A DNA stretch of 64,000 nucleotides from an uncultured Alphaproteobacteria bacterium (GCA_902563505.1 CACEXK010000002.1:1-64000); one strand, 5' to 3'. Counted from the first letter of the stretch, positions 17,932 to 30,497 are shown. Made by a program: numbers and translations. Notes: a model not told the origin generated them from the letters alone.

Positions 17932-18650
17932 TTTTTTTCCGATATGTGAATCGATGCAAGCCCCCCCATTATATCAATCACTTCGATTCTTTCAAAACCA
18001 GCCTTTTTAAGTTTTTTTGTAAGTTGTATTTGATTAGGGAAATTTCTTATGCTCTGAATAAGATATTCATATGCAACCTCATTATCTGAAAAAAATTTCC
18101 CGTATTTTGGTATAATTTTTGAGTAAAGAAAAAAAATTTTCCTAAGCATAACATTATTTATTTCACTAAATTCCATGCAAAAAAATTTCCCATTTTTTCT
18201 TAAAATTCTGTGAACTTCATTAAGAGATCTTTCTATATCAGTAAAATTTCTGAGTCCAAAACTAACCATAACATGGTCAAAGAAATTTTTTTTAAATGGT
18301 AACGATTCTGCATTCCCATTGATATATTTTATTTTGAAATCTTGAAGTTTAGTTTTTGCTTGATTGATCATTTCAAGATTTGAGTCAAAAACTATACAAT
18401 CACAACTAAATTTTTTTTTAACTATTTTCGTCAAGTCTCCTGACCCAGATGCTAAATCTAATATAATGGAATCATTATTAATATCCATAATATCAATTAA
18501 CTTTTCTTTCCATGTTCTATGTAAGCCAAGACTCATCAAATCATTCATAAAGTCATATTGTTTTGAAACATTTGAAAAGATTTGACTAATAAAATTTTCT
18601 TTTTTATTTTTATCAAAAGTTTTAATATTTTTTAGAAAATTATTTTCCAT
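17928..18650 (-). CDS. ubiE: Ubiquinone/menaquinone biosynthesis C-methyltransferase UbiE
   Basis: SAM-dependent C-methyltransferase of ubiquinone synthesis. The 240 aa protein has the family segment FSNVSKQYDFMNDLMSLGLHRTWKEKLI, motif I LDLASGSGDLTKIV, NGNAESLPFKKNFFDHVMVSFGLRNFTDIERSLNEVHRILRKNGKF, and C-terminal DIMGGLASIH. All are UbiE/COQ5 hallmarks. Its ATG and the divergent mutM ATG share the tetranucleotide CATG, so there is no intergenic DNA between them. Confidence 0.96.
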   Translation of the reverse strand: MENNFLKNIKTFDKNKKENFISQIFSNVSKQYDFMNDLMSLGLHRTWKEKLIDIMDINNDSIILDLASGSGDLTKIVKKKFSCDCIVFDSNLEMINQAKTKLQDFKIKYINGNAESLPFKKNFFDHVMVSFGLRNFTDIERSLNEVHRILRKNGKFFCMEFSEINNVMLRKIFFLYSKIIPKYGKFFSDNEVAYEYLIQSIRNFPNQIQLTKKLKKAGFERIEVIDIMGGLASIHISEKK

Positions 18651-19467
18651 GCCTGAATTACCTGAGGTTGAAACTGTAAGAGTTTTTTTAGACTCCCATA
18701 TGACTGGTCAAAAAGCTAACAAAATTAATATTATAAATAATAAGCTCCGTTATAAAATTCCAAATAATCTTAATCAAAGGCTAAGTAATACAATATTAAC
18801 AAAAATTAATAGAAGGGGAAAATACTTAATACTGGAATATGAAAATAATTTATTTTTGTTACTTCATCTTGGAATGACTGGTTATTTTAGATTTTCTAAA
18901 ATTTATAATTTCAAAAAACATGATCACTTATATTTTAAATTTGATGATTTTTATATTATTTTCAATGATATTAGAAAATTTGGTTATTTTAAACTTTATG
19001 AACATAAAGAATTTGTTAATTGTAAACACTTAAAAAACATGGGTCCAGAACCACTAAAAAAAGAATTTGATTTTAATTATTTTTTAAAAAGTTCAAAAAG
19101 AGATACGAAAATAAAAAATTTGTTAATGAACCAAAATTTTGTAGCAGGTCTTGGTAACATTTATTGCTCAGAGATATTATTCAAGGCTTCGGTGAGTCCT
19201 CAAAGAAATTCCAAATCATTAAAAAAAGATGAAATATTGAATATTATAAATTCAACAAAAAAAATTTTAAAAAAGTCGATAAAGTTAGGGGGTACTACAA
19301 TAAAAAACTTTATTGTTTCTGACCTAAAAATTGGATATTTTAAAAATGAGTTGAATGTATACGGAAGAGATAATATGACATGTAAAAGATGCAAAAATCT
19401 TTGTCATATAAAAAAAATTGTTCAAAATGGAAGGTCAACTTTTTTTTGTTCAAACTGTCAATTTTAA
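18649..19467 (+). CDS. mutM: Formamidopyrimidine-DNA glycosylase
   Basis: Removes oxidised purines such as 8-oxoguanine and nicks the abasic site. The mature N-terminus PELPEVETV supplies the catalytic Pro2 and Glu3. LLHLGMTGYF, the helix-two-turn-helix NFVAGLGNIYCSEILF and the C-terminal zinc finger (CKRCKNLCHI...STFFCSNCQF, four cysteines) are all present. At 272 aa it is complete. The start codon overlaps the divergent ubiE start by 2 bases, so its promoter must lie inside ubiE or its mRNA must be nearly leaderless. Confidence 0.97.
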   Translation: MPELPEVETVRVFLDSHMTGQKANKINIINNKLRYKIPNNLNQRLSNTILTKINRRGKYLILEYENNLFLLLHLGMTGYFRFSKIYNFKKHDHLYFKFDDFYIIFNDIRKFGYFKLYEHKEFVNCKHLKNMGPEPLKKEFDFNYFLKSSKRDTKIKNLLMNQNFVAGLGNIYCSEILFKASVSPQRNSKSLKKDEILNIINSTKKILKKSIKLGGTTIKNFIVSDLKIGYFKNELNVYGRDNMTCKRCKNLCHIKKIVQNGRSTFFCSNCQF

Positions 19468-19468
19468 A

Positions 19469-19813
19469 ATGAGAATATTATTAATTTTTTTTGCCCTATG
19501 CCTTCAAACTAAAGTGTATGCTCAAGAAATATTTATAGAAGGTTTAGGAGATATTCCAATTTATAAAGAGATGGACTATGTTGAAGATTCTCTCATTTTA
19601 TTTGATAAAGTAGATGGTAGATATGTTTCGACAAAAACTAAAGGGAAATACTCAAAAAAAGAAGTAAAAGAATTTTATTTTAAAACTCTCCCAAATTTAG
19701 GATGGAAGATCCAAAAAAAAAATTTTTTCGATCGCGATGGAGAAAGACTTGAAATAAAATTCTATGATGAAGAAGATGAAACAATTGTACTTTTCAAAAT
19801 TTTTCCTAAATAA
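19469..19813 (+). CDS. Small periplasmic protein, alphaproteobacterial family of unknown function
   Basis: The ORF track starts inside mutM. The ATG at 19469, 2 bases after the mutM stop, gives 114 aa opening with a clean signal peptide (MRILLIFFALCLQTKVYAQ). The mature part has a conserved-looking layout: EGLGDIPIYKEMDYVEDSLILFDKVDGRYVSTKTKGKYSKKEVKEFYFKTLPNLGW followed by a strand-rich tail. I recall a similar secreted protein (acidic strand, then FY...LPxLGW) encoded near mutM in other alphaproteobacteria, without known function. It is probably cotranscribed with mutM. Confidence 0.7.
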   Translation: MRILLIFFALCLQTKVYAQEIFIEGLGDIPIYKEMDYVEDSLILFDKVDGRYVSTKTKGKYSKKEVKEFYFKTLPNLGWKIQKKNFFDRDGERLEIKFYDEEDETIVLFKIFPK

Positions 19814-19866
19814 CTAACAAATTATTCTTGACCATTGCCAAATTCAAAAGTATAAACCCTTAGATT

Positions 19867-20133
19867 ATGGCTAATATTAAATCTGCAAAAAAAAGAATAA
19901 TTCAAACCATCAAACGGTCTGAAATTAATAAAAATAGAAGATCTCAAATAAGAAGTGGGATAAAAAACCTAATTAGTCTAATAGATTTAAAAAAAAAAGA
20001 AGAATCTCAAAAAAAAATTCACAATTTGGAATCTGACTTATTCAAGGCGGTATCAAGGGGTGTTTATAAGAAAAATACAGCCTCTCGAATTATTTCAAGG
20101 CTATCGCAGAAATTAAAGAAGCTGAGTCAATAA
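19867..20133 (+). CDS. rpsT: 30S ribosomal protein S20
   Basis: 16S rRNA-binding protein of the small subunit. The 88 aa sequence begins MANIKSAKKRIIQTIKRSEINKNRRSQIRSGIKN, the S20 signature, and ends with KGVYKKNTASRIISRLSQKL-type helix (RGVYKKNTASRIISRLSQKLKKL). It stands alone with a 53-base leader. rpsT upstream of dnaA is a common alphaproteobacterial arrangement. A hairpin overlapping its stop codon may end the transcript. Confidence 0.97.
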   Translation: MANIKSAKKRIIQTIKRSEINKNRRSQIRSGIKNLISLIDLKKKEESQKKIHNLESDLFKAVSRGVYKKNTASRIISRLSQKLKKLSQ

Positions 20134-20170
20134 ACTTTTTTTTAGTTTTTATTGATTCATTTGTTATATT
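20123..20170 (+). terminator. Putative rpsT terminator hairpin overlapping the stop codon
   Basis: TGAGTCAATAAA (20123-20134) can pair with TTTATTGATTCA (20148-20159), a 12-bp stem with one G-U pair and a 13-base T-rich loop, followed by TTTGTTATATT. The left arm contains the rpsT stop codon. Placement between rpsT and the rhodanese-dnaA genes fits an intrinsic terminator or attenuator. The stem has only two G-C pairs and the tail is interrupted, so efficiency would be modest. Confidence 0.4.
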
Positions 20171-20205
20171 AGATAAGCTAATTGTTTCATTTGTTGGAAT
20201 TTATT

Positions 20206-20628
20206 ATGGACTTAGATTATGCAGGGGATCTCTCACCCGAAAAGAGCTGGGATATTCTTAAAAAAGAGGGTGATAGCTATTTAGTTGATTGCAGAACATC
20301 AGCAGAATGGGCATTTGTGGGTGTGCCAGATCTAGAGTCGTTAAAAAAAAAAGTAATATTTATAGAATGGCAAATCTTCCCAATAATGGAGAAAAATTCG
20401 AGATTCTTGCAGGAAATCTCTGAAAATATAACTGATAAAAACTCTAAAATAATTTTTCTTTGTAGATCTGGTGCAAGATCCAGGTCTGCAGCTGAATTCC
20501 TTACATCTCAGGGCTATTCAAATTGCTACAATTGTTCAGATGGTTTTGAAGGTTCTCACAATGAAATTGGTCATAGGGGTAAAATAAATGGTTGGAAACA
20601 TTCAAACTTACCCTGGAAGCAAGGATGA
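20206..20628 (+). CDS. Rhodanese-like domain protein
   Basis: Single-domain rhodanese (sulfurtransferase) fold, cytoplasmic, 140 aa from the ATG at 20206. The ORF track uses an upstream TTG at 20182 that adds only MFHLLEFI; the ATG start MDLDYAGDLSPEKSWDIL fits the fold better. Family motifs are YLVDCRTSAEWAFVGVPD and the active-site loop LCRSGARSRSAAEFL, with the catalytic Cys first in the loop. The C-terminal NGWKHSNLPWKQ is also typical of single-domain rhodaneses. It ends 6 bases before dnaA, so dnaA is probably read from its promoter. A link to DnaA function is not known. Confidence 0.88.
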   Translation: MDLDYAGDLSPEKSWDILKKEGDSYLVDCRTSAEWAFVGVPDLESLKKKVIFIEWQIFPIMEKNSRFLQEISENITDKNSKIIFLCRSGARSRSAAEFLTSQGYSNCYNCSDGFEGSHNEIGHRGKINGWKHSNLPWKQG

Positions 20629-20634
20629 AAATTA

Positions 20635-22011
20635 ATGACAGATGACTTAAAGAAGAATCTTTCCGAGATTCAAGCTCAGTGGTTAACAGTAAGAGGAAGA
20701 ATTAGGCAAAAAATTGGTGATGCACAGTTTGCCAGTTGGATAAAAATGCTTACTTTGGAGGATTATGAGGACAGAAAAGTGATTTTGAGTGCTCCAAGTA
20801 ATTTTATAAGAACACGGATTATTGAACAATACTTGGATATCATTAAAAGTTATTGGCTTGTTCAAAATCTAACAATAAATGATATCCAAATAATAGTATC
20901 AAAAAAGGTTAAAAATCTAGCTGTAGAGATAAAAACGAATGAAACAGAAAAATTTAAAGAACAAAATAATAAGGATGTATTTAGATCTATCAGTTCAGAT
21001 TTAGATAGCAGATTCACATTTGGAAATTTTATAGTAGGTAAACCAAATGAATTGGCTTTTGCTGCTGCCAGAAGAGTTGCGGAGTCTAAAGATGTTCCCT
21101 TCAATCCACTTTTTTTGTATGGTGGAGTAGGTTTGGGTAAAACCCACCTTATGCATGCCATTGCTCATGAAATAAAAAAAAGAAATCCTTTAAGAAGAGT
21201 TATCTACATGTCTGCTGAAAAATTCATGTATCATTTTATTAAGGCGCTGAGGTTTAAAAATACTGTTGCATTTAAAGAGCAGTTTAGAAATGTTGATGTT
21301 TTGATGATTGATGATGTGCAATTTATTTCTGGAAAGGATTCAACCCAGGAAGAATTTTTTCATACTTTTAATGCATTAATTGATCAGAATAAACAGTTAA
21401 TTATTTCAGCAGATAAATCACCTCAAGATCTTGAAGGTATCGAAGAAAGAATGAGGTCAAGATTAGGATGGGGGTTGGTAGCGGATATACATCCTTTAAC
21501 ATACGAATTAAGATTAGGAATTCTTCAAGCAAAAGAGGAGAAGCTTAGCTCAAGAATTTCATCAAATATTTTAGAATTTCTAGCACACAAAATTACAACT
21601 AATGTAAGAGAATTAGAGGGAGCATTGAATAGACTTTCAGCATTTTCATCTTTAGTTGGTAGAGAAATAAATCTTGATATGGTTCAAGATCTCCTAAAAG
21701 ATCTTTTAAAATCTTCACAAAAAAAAGTTAATATTGAAGAAATTCAAAAGAAAGTTTCTCAACATTTCAATATAAAAATGTCTGATATGAGTTCTGCAAG
21801 AAGGTCTAGAACTATCGCAAGACCTAGGCAAGTTGCGATGTATCTCTCAAAAAACTTGACCTCTAGATCCTTACCAGAGATTGGCCGAAGATTTGGTAAT
21901 AGGGACCATACAACTGTTATACATGCAGTAAGAAAAGTAGAAGAATTAAGGAATAAAGACGCAAGTTTTGATGAAGATGTTCAACTTCTAATAAGGATGT
22001 TAGAGTCATAA
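20635..22011 (+). CDS. dnaA: Chromosomal replication initiator protein DnaA
   Basis: AAA+ ATPase that binds DnaA boxes and opens oriC. The 458 aa protein has domain I (QWLTVRGRIRQKIGDAQFASWI), Walker A GGVGLGKTHL at 163-172, Walker B VLMIDDVQFISGK, the sensor/arginine-finger region and the C-terminal DNA-binding domain IV with ARPRQVAMYLSKNLTSRSLPEIGRRFGNRDHTTVIHAV. All key residues are present and the length is typical. The dnaN start follows 3 bases later. I could not find a convincing cluster of DnaA boxes in the flanking DNA. Confidence 0.98.
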   Translation: MTDDLKKNLSEIQAQWLTVRGRIRQKIGDAQFASWIKMLTLEDYEDRKVILSAPSNFIRTRIIEQYLDIIKSYWLVQNLTINDIQIIVSKKVKNLAVEIKTNETEKFKEQNNKDVFRSISSDLDSRFTFGNFIVGKPNELAFAAARRVAESKDVPFNPLFLYGGVGLGKTHLMHAIAHEIKKRNPLRRVIYMSAEKFMYHFIKALRFKNTVAFKEQFRNVDVLMIDDVQFISGKDSTQEEFFHTFNALIDQNKQLIISADKSPQDLEGIEERMRSRLGWGLVADIHPLTYELRLGILQAKEEKLSSRISSNILEFLAHKITTNVRELEGALNRLSAFSSLVGREINLDMVQDLLKDLLKSSQKKVNIEEIQKKVSQHFNIKMSDMSSARRSRTIARPRQVAMYLSKNLTSRSLPEIGRRFGNRDHTTVIHAVRKVEELRNKDASFDEDVQLLIRMLES

Positions 22012-22014
22012 AAA

Positions 22015-23118
22015 ATGGAATTTGTCATAAAAAAAAAAAATTTATTAGAATGTTTAAGTCACTTCCAAAGTGTTGTTGAAAAAAGAAATACAATTCCGAT
22101 CCTCTCAAATGTAAAAGTTTCAGCTTTGCAGGGTGGGCTGACAATAACTGCTACAGATTTAGCAATGGAATTAACTGAAAATTTAGTTGCAAATGTGATC
22201 CAGGCTGGTGGGATAACAATCCCCTCTCAACTTTTTTTTGATATAATCAGAAAAGCACCAGATCAATCTGAAATAATACTCAAGAATGATGAGAAAAATA
22301 ATACAGTGTATGTTTTATTCGGTGATTCTAAATTTTCAATCCCAATGTTGCCTGTAGATGACTTTCCGGTTATGGATGAGGATAAACTTGAAATAGAAAT
22401 CAAAGTAAAGTCTAAAAATTTTAAAAATTTAGTAAACAACTGTAAGTTCTGTATGGGATTAGATGAATCAAGACAATATCTTAATGGGATTTATCTTCAT
22501 TCAAACGGTGAAACAGTATCAACTGTTGCGACAGACGGTCACAGACTTTCCAAGTGCTCACTTCCAGAGCCTATTAAGCAATCGTTTGATGGAATAATAA
22601 TCCCGAAAAAAACTGTTCTAGAGATTTCAAAAATTCTTGAGGAATATGATGAAGATATAAATCTTAGTTTTTCAAAAACCCGTATGAGAATATTGCTTGG
22701 TAATATTAAAATTGTTTCAAAACTCGTGAATGCATCTTTTCCAGATTATGAAAGTGTGATTCCTAAAGATAATGATCAAACAATGGTTGTTGATTGCAAG
22801 AGTTTTAGCGAAACAATAGACAGAGTATCCACAATATCGGATGAGAAATTTAGAACCGTTAAATTTGAAATATCAAAAAATGTTTGTGTTGTTAGTTCAT
22901 TTGGAAATGATAAATCATTGGGAACAGAAAGTGTAGATGTTGATTTTTCAGGTTCGCAAGTTTCTATAAACTTTAATGCAAGATATATTCTGGATGTATT
23001 AAACATAATAAAAAACGGTAAAGTAAAATTTTCTTTCTCCAACAAAACTGCACCTACAATTCTTGAGTGTGACAATTTGAAAAACACACTGTTTCTAATA
23101 ATGCAAATGAGAGCATAA
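22015..23118 (+). CDS. dnaN: DNA polymerase III beta subunit (sliding clamp)
   Basis: Ring-shaped processivity clamp of the replicative polymerase. The 367 aa protein shows the three-domain clamp pattern: VVEKRNTIPILSNVKVSA at the N-terminus, the middle-domain block GLDESRQYLNGIYLHSNGETVSTVATDGHRLS, and a C-terminal domain with FNARYILDVLNII. It ends in LFLIMQMRA, corresponding to the usual YVVMPMR(V/L) clamp C-terminus. It sits between dnaA and recF in the canonical order. Confidence 0.97.
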   Translation: MEFVIKKKNLLECLSHFQSVVEKRNTIPILSNVKVSALQGGLTITATDLAMELTENLVANVIQAGGITIPSQLFFDIIRKAPDQSEIILKNDEKNNTVYVLFGDSKFSIPMLPVDDFPVMDEDKLEIEIKVKSKNFKNLVNNCKFCMGLDESRQYLNGIYLHSNGETVSTVATDGHRLSKCSLPEPIKQSFDGIIIPKKTVLEISKILEEYDEDINLSFSKTRMRILLGNIKIVSKLVNASFPDYESVIPKDNDQTMVVDCKSFSETIDRVSTISDEKFRTVKFEISKNVCVVSSFGNDKSLGTESVDVDFSGSQVSINFNARYILDVLNIIKNGKVKFSFSNKTAPTILECDNLKNTLFLIMQMRA

Positions 23119-23128
23119 AAAATATCCA

Positions 23129-26733
<3,605 letters not shown>

Positions 26734-26776
26734 TATACTAGTTAGAAATATTAAATAACAATGGAATAATAGATCT

Positions 26777-28648
26777 GTGAGAGCTATAAAATGGCTAATT
26801 TTAATATTTGTTTGGTTAGTACTTTTTTTGAGCATTGCCGTAACTTGGTCTTTGTTGAATCTTCCTGAAACTGAGTCAATTCAAATTTCAAGACAGCCTA
26901 GTATTACCTTTTTAGACAAAGAGGGAAGGATTATTGCCTCATACGGTGATATTTATGGGCAATCAATACAGTATGACGATCTTCCAGAAGATTTGATAAA
27001 TGCCGTAATAGTTACAGAAGACAAGAGGTTTTTTTATCATCCTGGAGTAGACTTAAAAGGTATTGCAAGAGCTGTATATATAAATTTAAAAGCTGGCAGA
27101 ATTCTTCAAGGTGGAAGCACAATTACACAGCAACTAGCTAAAAATCTCTTTTTAACTCCAGAAAGATCCTTTACCCGAAAATTACATGAACTAATTTTAA
27201 GTTTTTGGTTAGAAATGCGGTTTACTAAAGAACAAATTTTAAGTATTTATTTGAATAGAGTTTATCTTGGTTCTGGAACCTACGGAGTGCAGGCTGCTTC
27301 AGAAAAATATTTCAATAAAAAAGTTGAAGAGTTGAATTTGTATGAAAGTGCATTGATTGCAAGTTTATTAAAGGCCCCTTCAAAATATAATCCAATTGCA
27401 AATGAGAAATTATCGAACTTAAGAACCTCAAAGGTTCTAGAAAATATGTTAAAGGATAGATTAATTAGTTCAAAGGATTTAGATCAAGCCAAAATTAAAA
27501 ATACTAGATATGAAAAATTTACATCAGCCCCCAAAAGCACTAGATACTTCGTTGATTGGCTTTTGCCAAGAGTAAAGTCTTATTTAGGAGAAATTAAAGA
27601 AGACCTAATTGTTAGGACAACTTTAGATGTCAAATTACAAAAAATCGCTGAGGATTCAGTTAATAATATTACTGAAAACTTTCCATCTGCTGATCAATCT
27701 GCATTAGTTGCGCTCAACATAAATGGAGGAGTGATAGCAATGGTTGGTGGAAGAGATTATGGAGACTCACAGTTTAACAGAGTTACCCAAGCCCAAAGAC
27801 AACCTGGTTCAGCGTTCAAAATTTTTGTATACCTAGCAGGACTTTATTCAGGATATGAGCCAGATGATTTAATGGAGGATTCAGAAATAAATATAAATGG
27901 ATGGTCACCAAAAAACTATAAAAAAGAATACTTGGGTGAAATCAAACTTGACCAGGCTTTTTCAAAATCCATTAATACAATAGCTGTAAAGCTCTCAGAA
28001 GATATAGGAAGAGAAAATGTTATAAAAATGGCTAAATCACTAGGGATTTCAAGTCCAATCCTAAATTCACCATCCTTAGCACTTGGGACTTCTGAAGTTA
28101 ATTTATTAGAATTAACAGCAGCCTATGATGTTTTAGCTAACAATGGAAATGGGGTTTTTGTACATGGAATTCGTTCAATAGAAAATACATCTGGAAAAGT
28201 ATTATTTTTGAGAAAAGGTCAAGGACCTGGTAAGATTTTGGATGCAGATATTGTGGAAACTATGACTAAGATGATGGAACTTACTATTCAAAGTGGAACA
28301 GGGAAGAATGCAAAAATCAATAGACCGGCAGCAGGAAAAACTGGAACAAGCCAATCTTTGAGAGACGCTTGGTTTGTTGGATTCACATCAGATATTGTTG
28401 TAGGAGTCTGGTTTGGGAATGACAATGATTCGCCAATGAAAAATATTACAGGAGGTACTGCTCCAGCAATTCTATGGAAAGATTTTATGAGCAAAGCACA
28501 TAAAGGGACTCCTTCAAGATCTCTTAATTATACAAATATAATTAAAAATGATGAAAATAAAAAAAGAATCGAAAGATTAATCAAAAAGAGCAAAGAAATA
28601 AAAAAGAAAAAAAATGTATTTGATTCGATATTAGAGAATTTTTTTTAA
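26777..28648 (+). CDS. Class A penicillin-binding protein (PBP1A-like)
   Basis: Bifunctional peptidoglycan glycosyltransferase/transpeptidase anchored by one N-terminal helix (IKWLILIFVWLVLFLSIAVTW). The GT51 domain has VTEDKRFFYHPGVD, GGSTITQQLAKNLFL and the RKLHE..EMRFTKEQILSIYLNRVYLGSGTYGV block. The transpeptidase domain has the SxxK motif in RQPGSAFKIFVYLAG, SxN in SKSINTIAVKL and KTGT in AAGKTGTSQSLRDAWFVG. At 623 aa it is shorter than E. coli PBP1A and lacks the long inserted OB/ODD region. The start is GTG. It overlaps the convergent SCO gene by 18 bases. Confidence 0.93.
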   Translation: MRAIKWLILIFVWLVLFLSIAVTWSLLNLPETESIQISRQPSITFLDKEGRIIASYGDIYGQSIQYDDLPEDLINAVIVTEDKRFFYHPGVDLKGIARAVYINLKAGRILQGGSTITQQLAKNLFLTPERSFTRKLHELILSFWLEMRFTKEQILSIYLNRVYLGSGTYGVQAASEKYFNKKVEELNLYESALIASLLKAPSKYNPIANEKLSNLRTSKVLENMLKDRLISSKDLDQAKIKNTRYEKFTSAPKSTRYFVDWLLPRVKSYLGEIKEDLIVRTTLDVKLQKIAEDSVNNITENFPSADQSALVALNINGGVIAMVGGRDYGDSQFNRVTQAQRQPGSAFKIFVYLAGLYSGYEPDDLMEDSEININGWSPKNYKKEYLGEIKLDQAFSKSINTIAVKLSEDIGRENVIKMAKSLGISSPILNSPSLALGTSEVNLLELTAAYDVLANNGNGVFVHGIRSIENTSGKVLFLRKGQGPGKILDADIVETMTKMMELTIQSGTGKNAKINRPAAGKTGTSQSLRDAWFVGFTSDIVVGVWFGNDNDSPMKNITGGTAPAILWKDFMSKAHKGTPSRSLNYTNIIKNDENKKRIERLIKKSKEIKKKKNVFDSILENFF

Positions 28649-29233
28649 AGAGTTTTTAAAAACCTTCTCATCAAATTCATTCGACCTAAAAAACATTAAA
28701 TAATTATCATCTTTATCAATTAAAAAAATTAAAGAACTATGATCCACAAGATAATTAGAATCTTCTTCTGATTTCTTATTAAGTTTGACATATATTTTAA
28801 ACTTATTTGTTACAGATTTTATTTCTTTTTTACTTCCTGTTAAACCAACTAGATTTGTATTGAAGTTTTCTAGAAAAGACTTGATATTTTTTGGAGTATC
28901 TCTTTGAGGATCAACGGTTATGAATATTGGTTGAATTTTGTCAATTAGATCTGGGTTATTATCAAATAATTTTGATATTTTCAAAATATCAAAAGGACAT
29001 ACATCAGGACAGAAAGTATATCCAAAGTAAATTAACTTTTTTTTTTTAATTGCGCTTGAATTGTATATAGACCCATCCTGATCAGTTAAAATGAAACTTC
29101 CACCTAGAGGAAAAGAATTTAATTTTTTATTTTTTTGAACAAAATTCAGAAACCAAAAGCTTATTCCTATTACAAGGGTTAGCATTAACATTAAAGTAAG
29201 ATTTCTTCTAAAGATGAATTTATATTTGTTCAT
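28631..29233 (-). CDS. SCO1/SenC family copper-binding protein
   Basis: Membrane-anchored thioredoxin-fold protein that helps assemble the CuA site of cytochrome c oxidase. The 200 aa protein has one N-terminal anchor (LMLMLTLVIGISFWFL), the copper motif FGYTFCPDVCP (CxxxC), the TVDPQRDTP block and the distal His in YLVDHSS, all diagnostic of SCO proteins. It overlaps the SUMT-like gene upstream by 4 bases, suggesting cotranscription, and it overlaps the PBP gene by 18 bases at the 3' ends. A PCuAC-type chaperone at 47.4 kb may act in the same route. Confidence 0.93.
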   Translation of the reverse strand: MNKYKFIFRRNLTLMLMLTLVIGISFWFLNFVQKNKKLNSFPLGGSFILTDQDGSIYNSSAIKKKKLIYFGYTFCPDVCPFDILKISKLFDNNPDLIDKIQPIFITVDPQRDTPKNIKSFLENFNTNLVGLTGSKKEIKSVTNKFKIYVKLNKKSEEDSNYLVDHSSLIFLIDKDDNYLMFFRSNEFDEKVFKNSLKKIL

Positions 29234-29898
29234 TTCTCTATTATAAAAAATAAATAATCATTAGGAGATTTGATCTTAATATTTTTTTTTGTTTCTTCAA
29301 AACCCCCTTTTCCAATAATCTTTGTTTTCACCATTATTTTTTTATTTTTTTTTATTAAGTCTAATATATCAAGTAAATCATTATTTCTTTCTATCTTTAT
29401 AACTAATTTTTCAAATTTATTAAATTCCAGTATCTCGAAAATTTTTTTTAAATCAAATATCTCAAAAAATGTAATCGAGGAATTTTTTTTTCTGTTAGTT
29501 AAAAGATCATTCTGATTATTTAACCAATTGACCACTTCAATTATACCTAAAATATTTTGGACTTTTATTTTATATGACTCAAAAAAATCTTTTTGTTTTG
29601 TCCCGTTACTAAAAAGAAGAGAATCCCCCGCACACAAATGAGATATAACATTATAATTGGAAAACAAATTTAGAATTTTCCTCCAAAGAGCAACTCCGCC
29701 TTTTTTTGTAAGTTCATCCTCAAAAATAAATTTATTATTATTCTTCTTTAAGGTGCTAATGAAAGTTTTTTCAAATTTTCTTGAAAGAATAATTAGTTCT
29801 GACTTAGATAAGATTTCAATACTCTCAATAGTCAAATCGAAGAAATCATAAGGATTAGAACCAATGATGTAGATTTTTTTTTTGGTTTGTGTAAACAT
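29230..29898 (-). CDS. Divergent tetrapyrrole (SUMT/CobA-like) methylase
   Basis: A 222 aa protein whose layout matches the corrin/porphyrin C-methyltransferase fold. KIYIIGSNPYDFFDLTIESIEIL corresponds to VYLVGAGPGDPxLLTlkAxxxL, HLCAGDSLLFSNG to LxGGDPxvFGRG, and KVQNILGIIEVVNWLNN...LLTNRKKNSSITFFE to the VPGITSaxAAxAxxGIPLTHRxxxxSvxfxTGH block. Several normally conserved residues are changed (GPGD to NPYD, GDP to GDS), and the C-terminal part is shorter and Lys/Ile rich. It may be a diverged SUMT for siroheme or cobalamin, a paralogue with another substrate, or a decaying gene. It starts an apparent operon with the SCO gene. Confidence 0.6.
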   Translation of the reverse strand: MFTQTKKKIYIIGSNPYDFFDLTIESIEILSKSELIILSRKFEKTFISTLKKNNNKFIFEDELTKKGGVALWRKILNLFSNYNVISHLCAGDSLLFSNGTKQKDFFESYKIKVQNILGIIEVVNWLNNQNDLLTNRKKNSSITFFEIFDLKKIFEILEFNKFEKLVIKIERNNDLLDILDLIKKNKKIMVKTKIIGKGGFEETKKNIKIKSPNDYLFFIIEK

Positions 29899-29930
29899 TG
29901 TAGAATTAGAATAGACTTTTTGAGATAAAA

Positions 29931-30497
29931 ATGAACTGCAAAAAATTATCTTTTTATTTATTTTTACTTGTAATTCTTCCTTTTACACTATCAGCAGTAG
30001 ACGATAGTGATATTTTTATTGATGCAGTTTTTTTTACAGCTGTAAAGAAATCTAACTATGAAAAAACTCTTGAGATGATTGAAAGAGGTGTATCTGTTAA
30101 TGAATTAGATTCAAAAAAAATGACAGCTTTGGCATATTCTGTCAAAAATGATGATGAAAAGATGTTTGATTTATTATTATCAAGAGGTGCGGAAATAAAA
30201 AAAACCATTCTTGATAAAACATCTATCCTAATATTTTACATTTCTAGTAAAAAATTTAAATTATTAGATAAAATCATCGGTGCGGGAGCAGATCCAAACT
30301 TTCAGGATAATTTAGGTAGAACTCCTCTGATGCATGCTATTGAGCAAAGGAATATAAAAGCAATTAATTTTTTTCTTAATTTAGATTTTGATGTAAGTAT
30401 TACAGATTACGGTGGAAAAAGTATATTCGATTACGCAATGTCATCAAGAGACCAAAGTATAAGAAAATTATTCAAAGACTTCAAAATTTCTCAATAA
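29931..30497 (+). CDS. Secreted ankyrin-repeat protein
   Basis: A 188 aa protein with a signal peptide (KLSFYLFLLVILPFTLSA) and three to four ankyrin repeats. The clearest are NYEKTLEMIERGVSVNELDSKKMTALAYSVKNDDEKMFDLLLSRGAEI and KLLDKIIGAGADPNFQDNLGRTPLMHAIEQRNIKAINFFLNLDFDVSITDYGGKS. Small periplasmic ankyrin proteins are common in proteobacteria, sometimes linked to oxidative-stress enzymes, but no partner is visible here. It overlaps the convergent CbiX-like gene by 30 bases at the 3' end, one of the longest overlaps in the window. Confidence 0.85.
   Translation: MNCKKLSFYLFLLVILPFTLSAVDDSDIFIDAVFFTAVKKSNYEKTLEMIERGVSVNELDSKKMTALAYSVKNDDEKMFDLLLSRGAEIKKTILDKTSILIFYISSKKFKLLDKIIGAGADPNFQDNLGRTPLMHAIEQRNIKAINFFLNLDFDVSITDYGGKSIFDYAMSSRDQSIRKLFKDFKISQ

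Noticed and set aside
20134-20634. oriC next to dnaA
   Set aside because: I looked for TTATCCACA-like boxes near dnaA and found no cluster; alphaproteobacterial origins are often away from dnaA.
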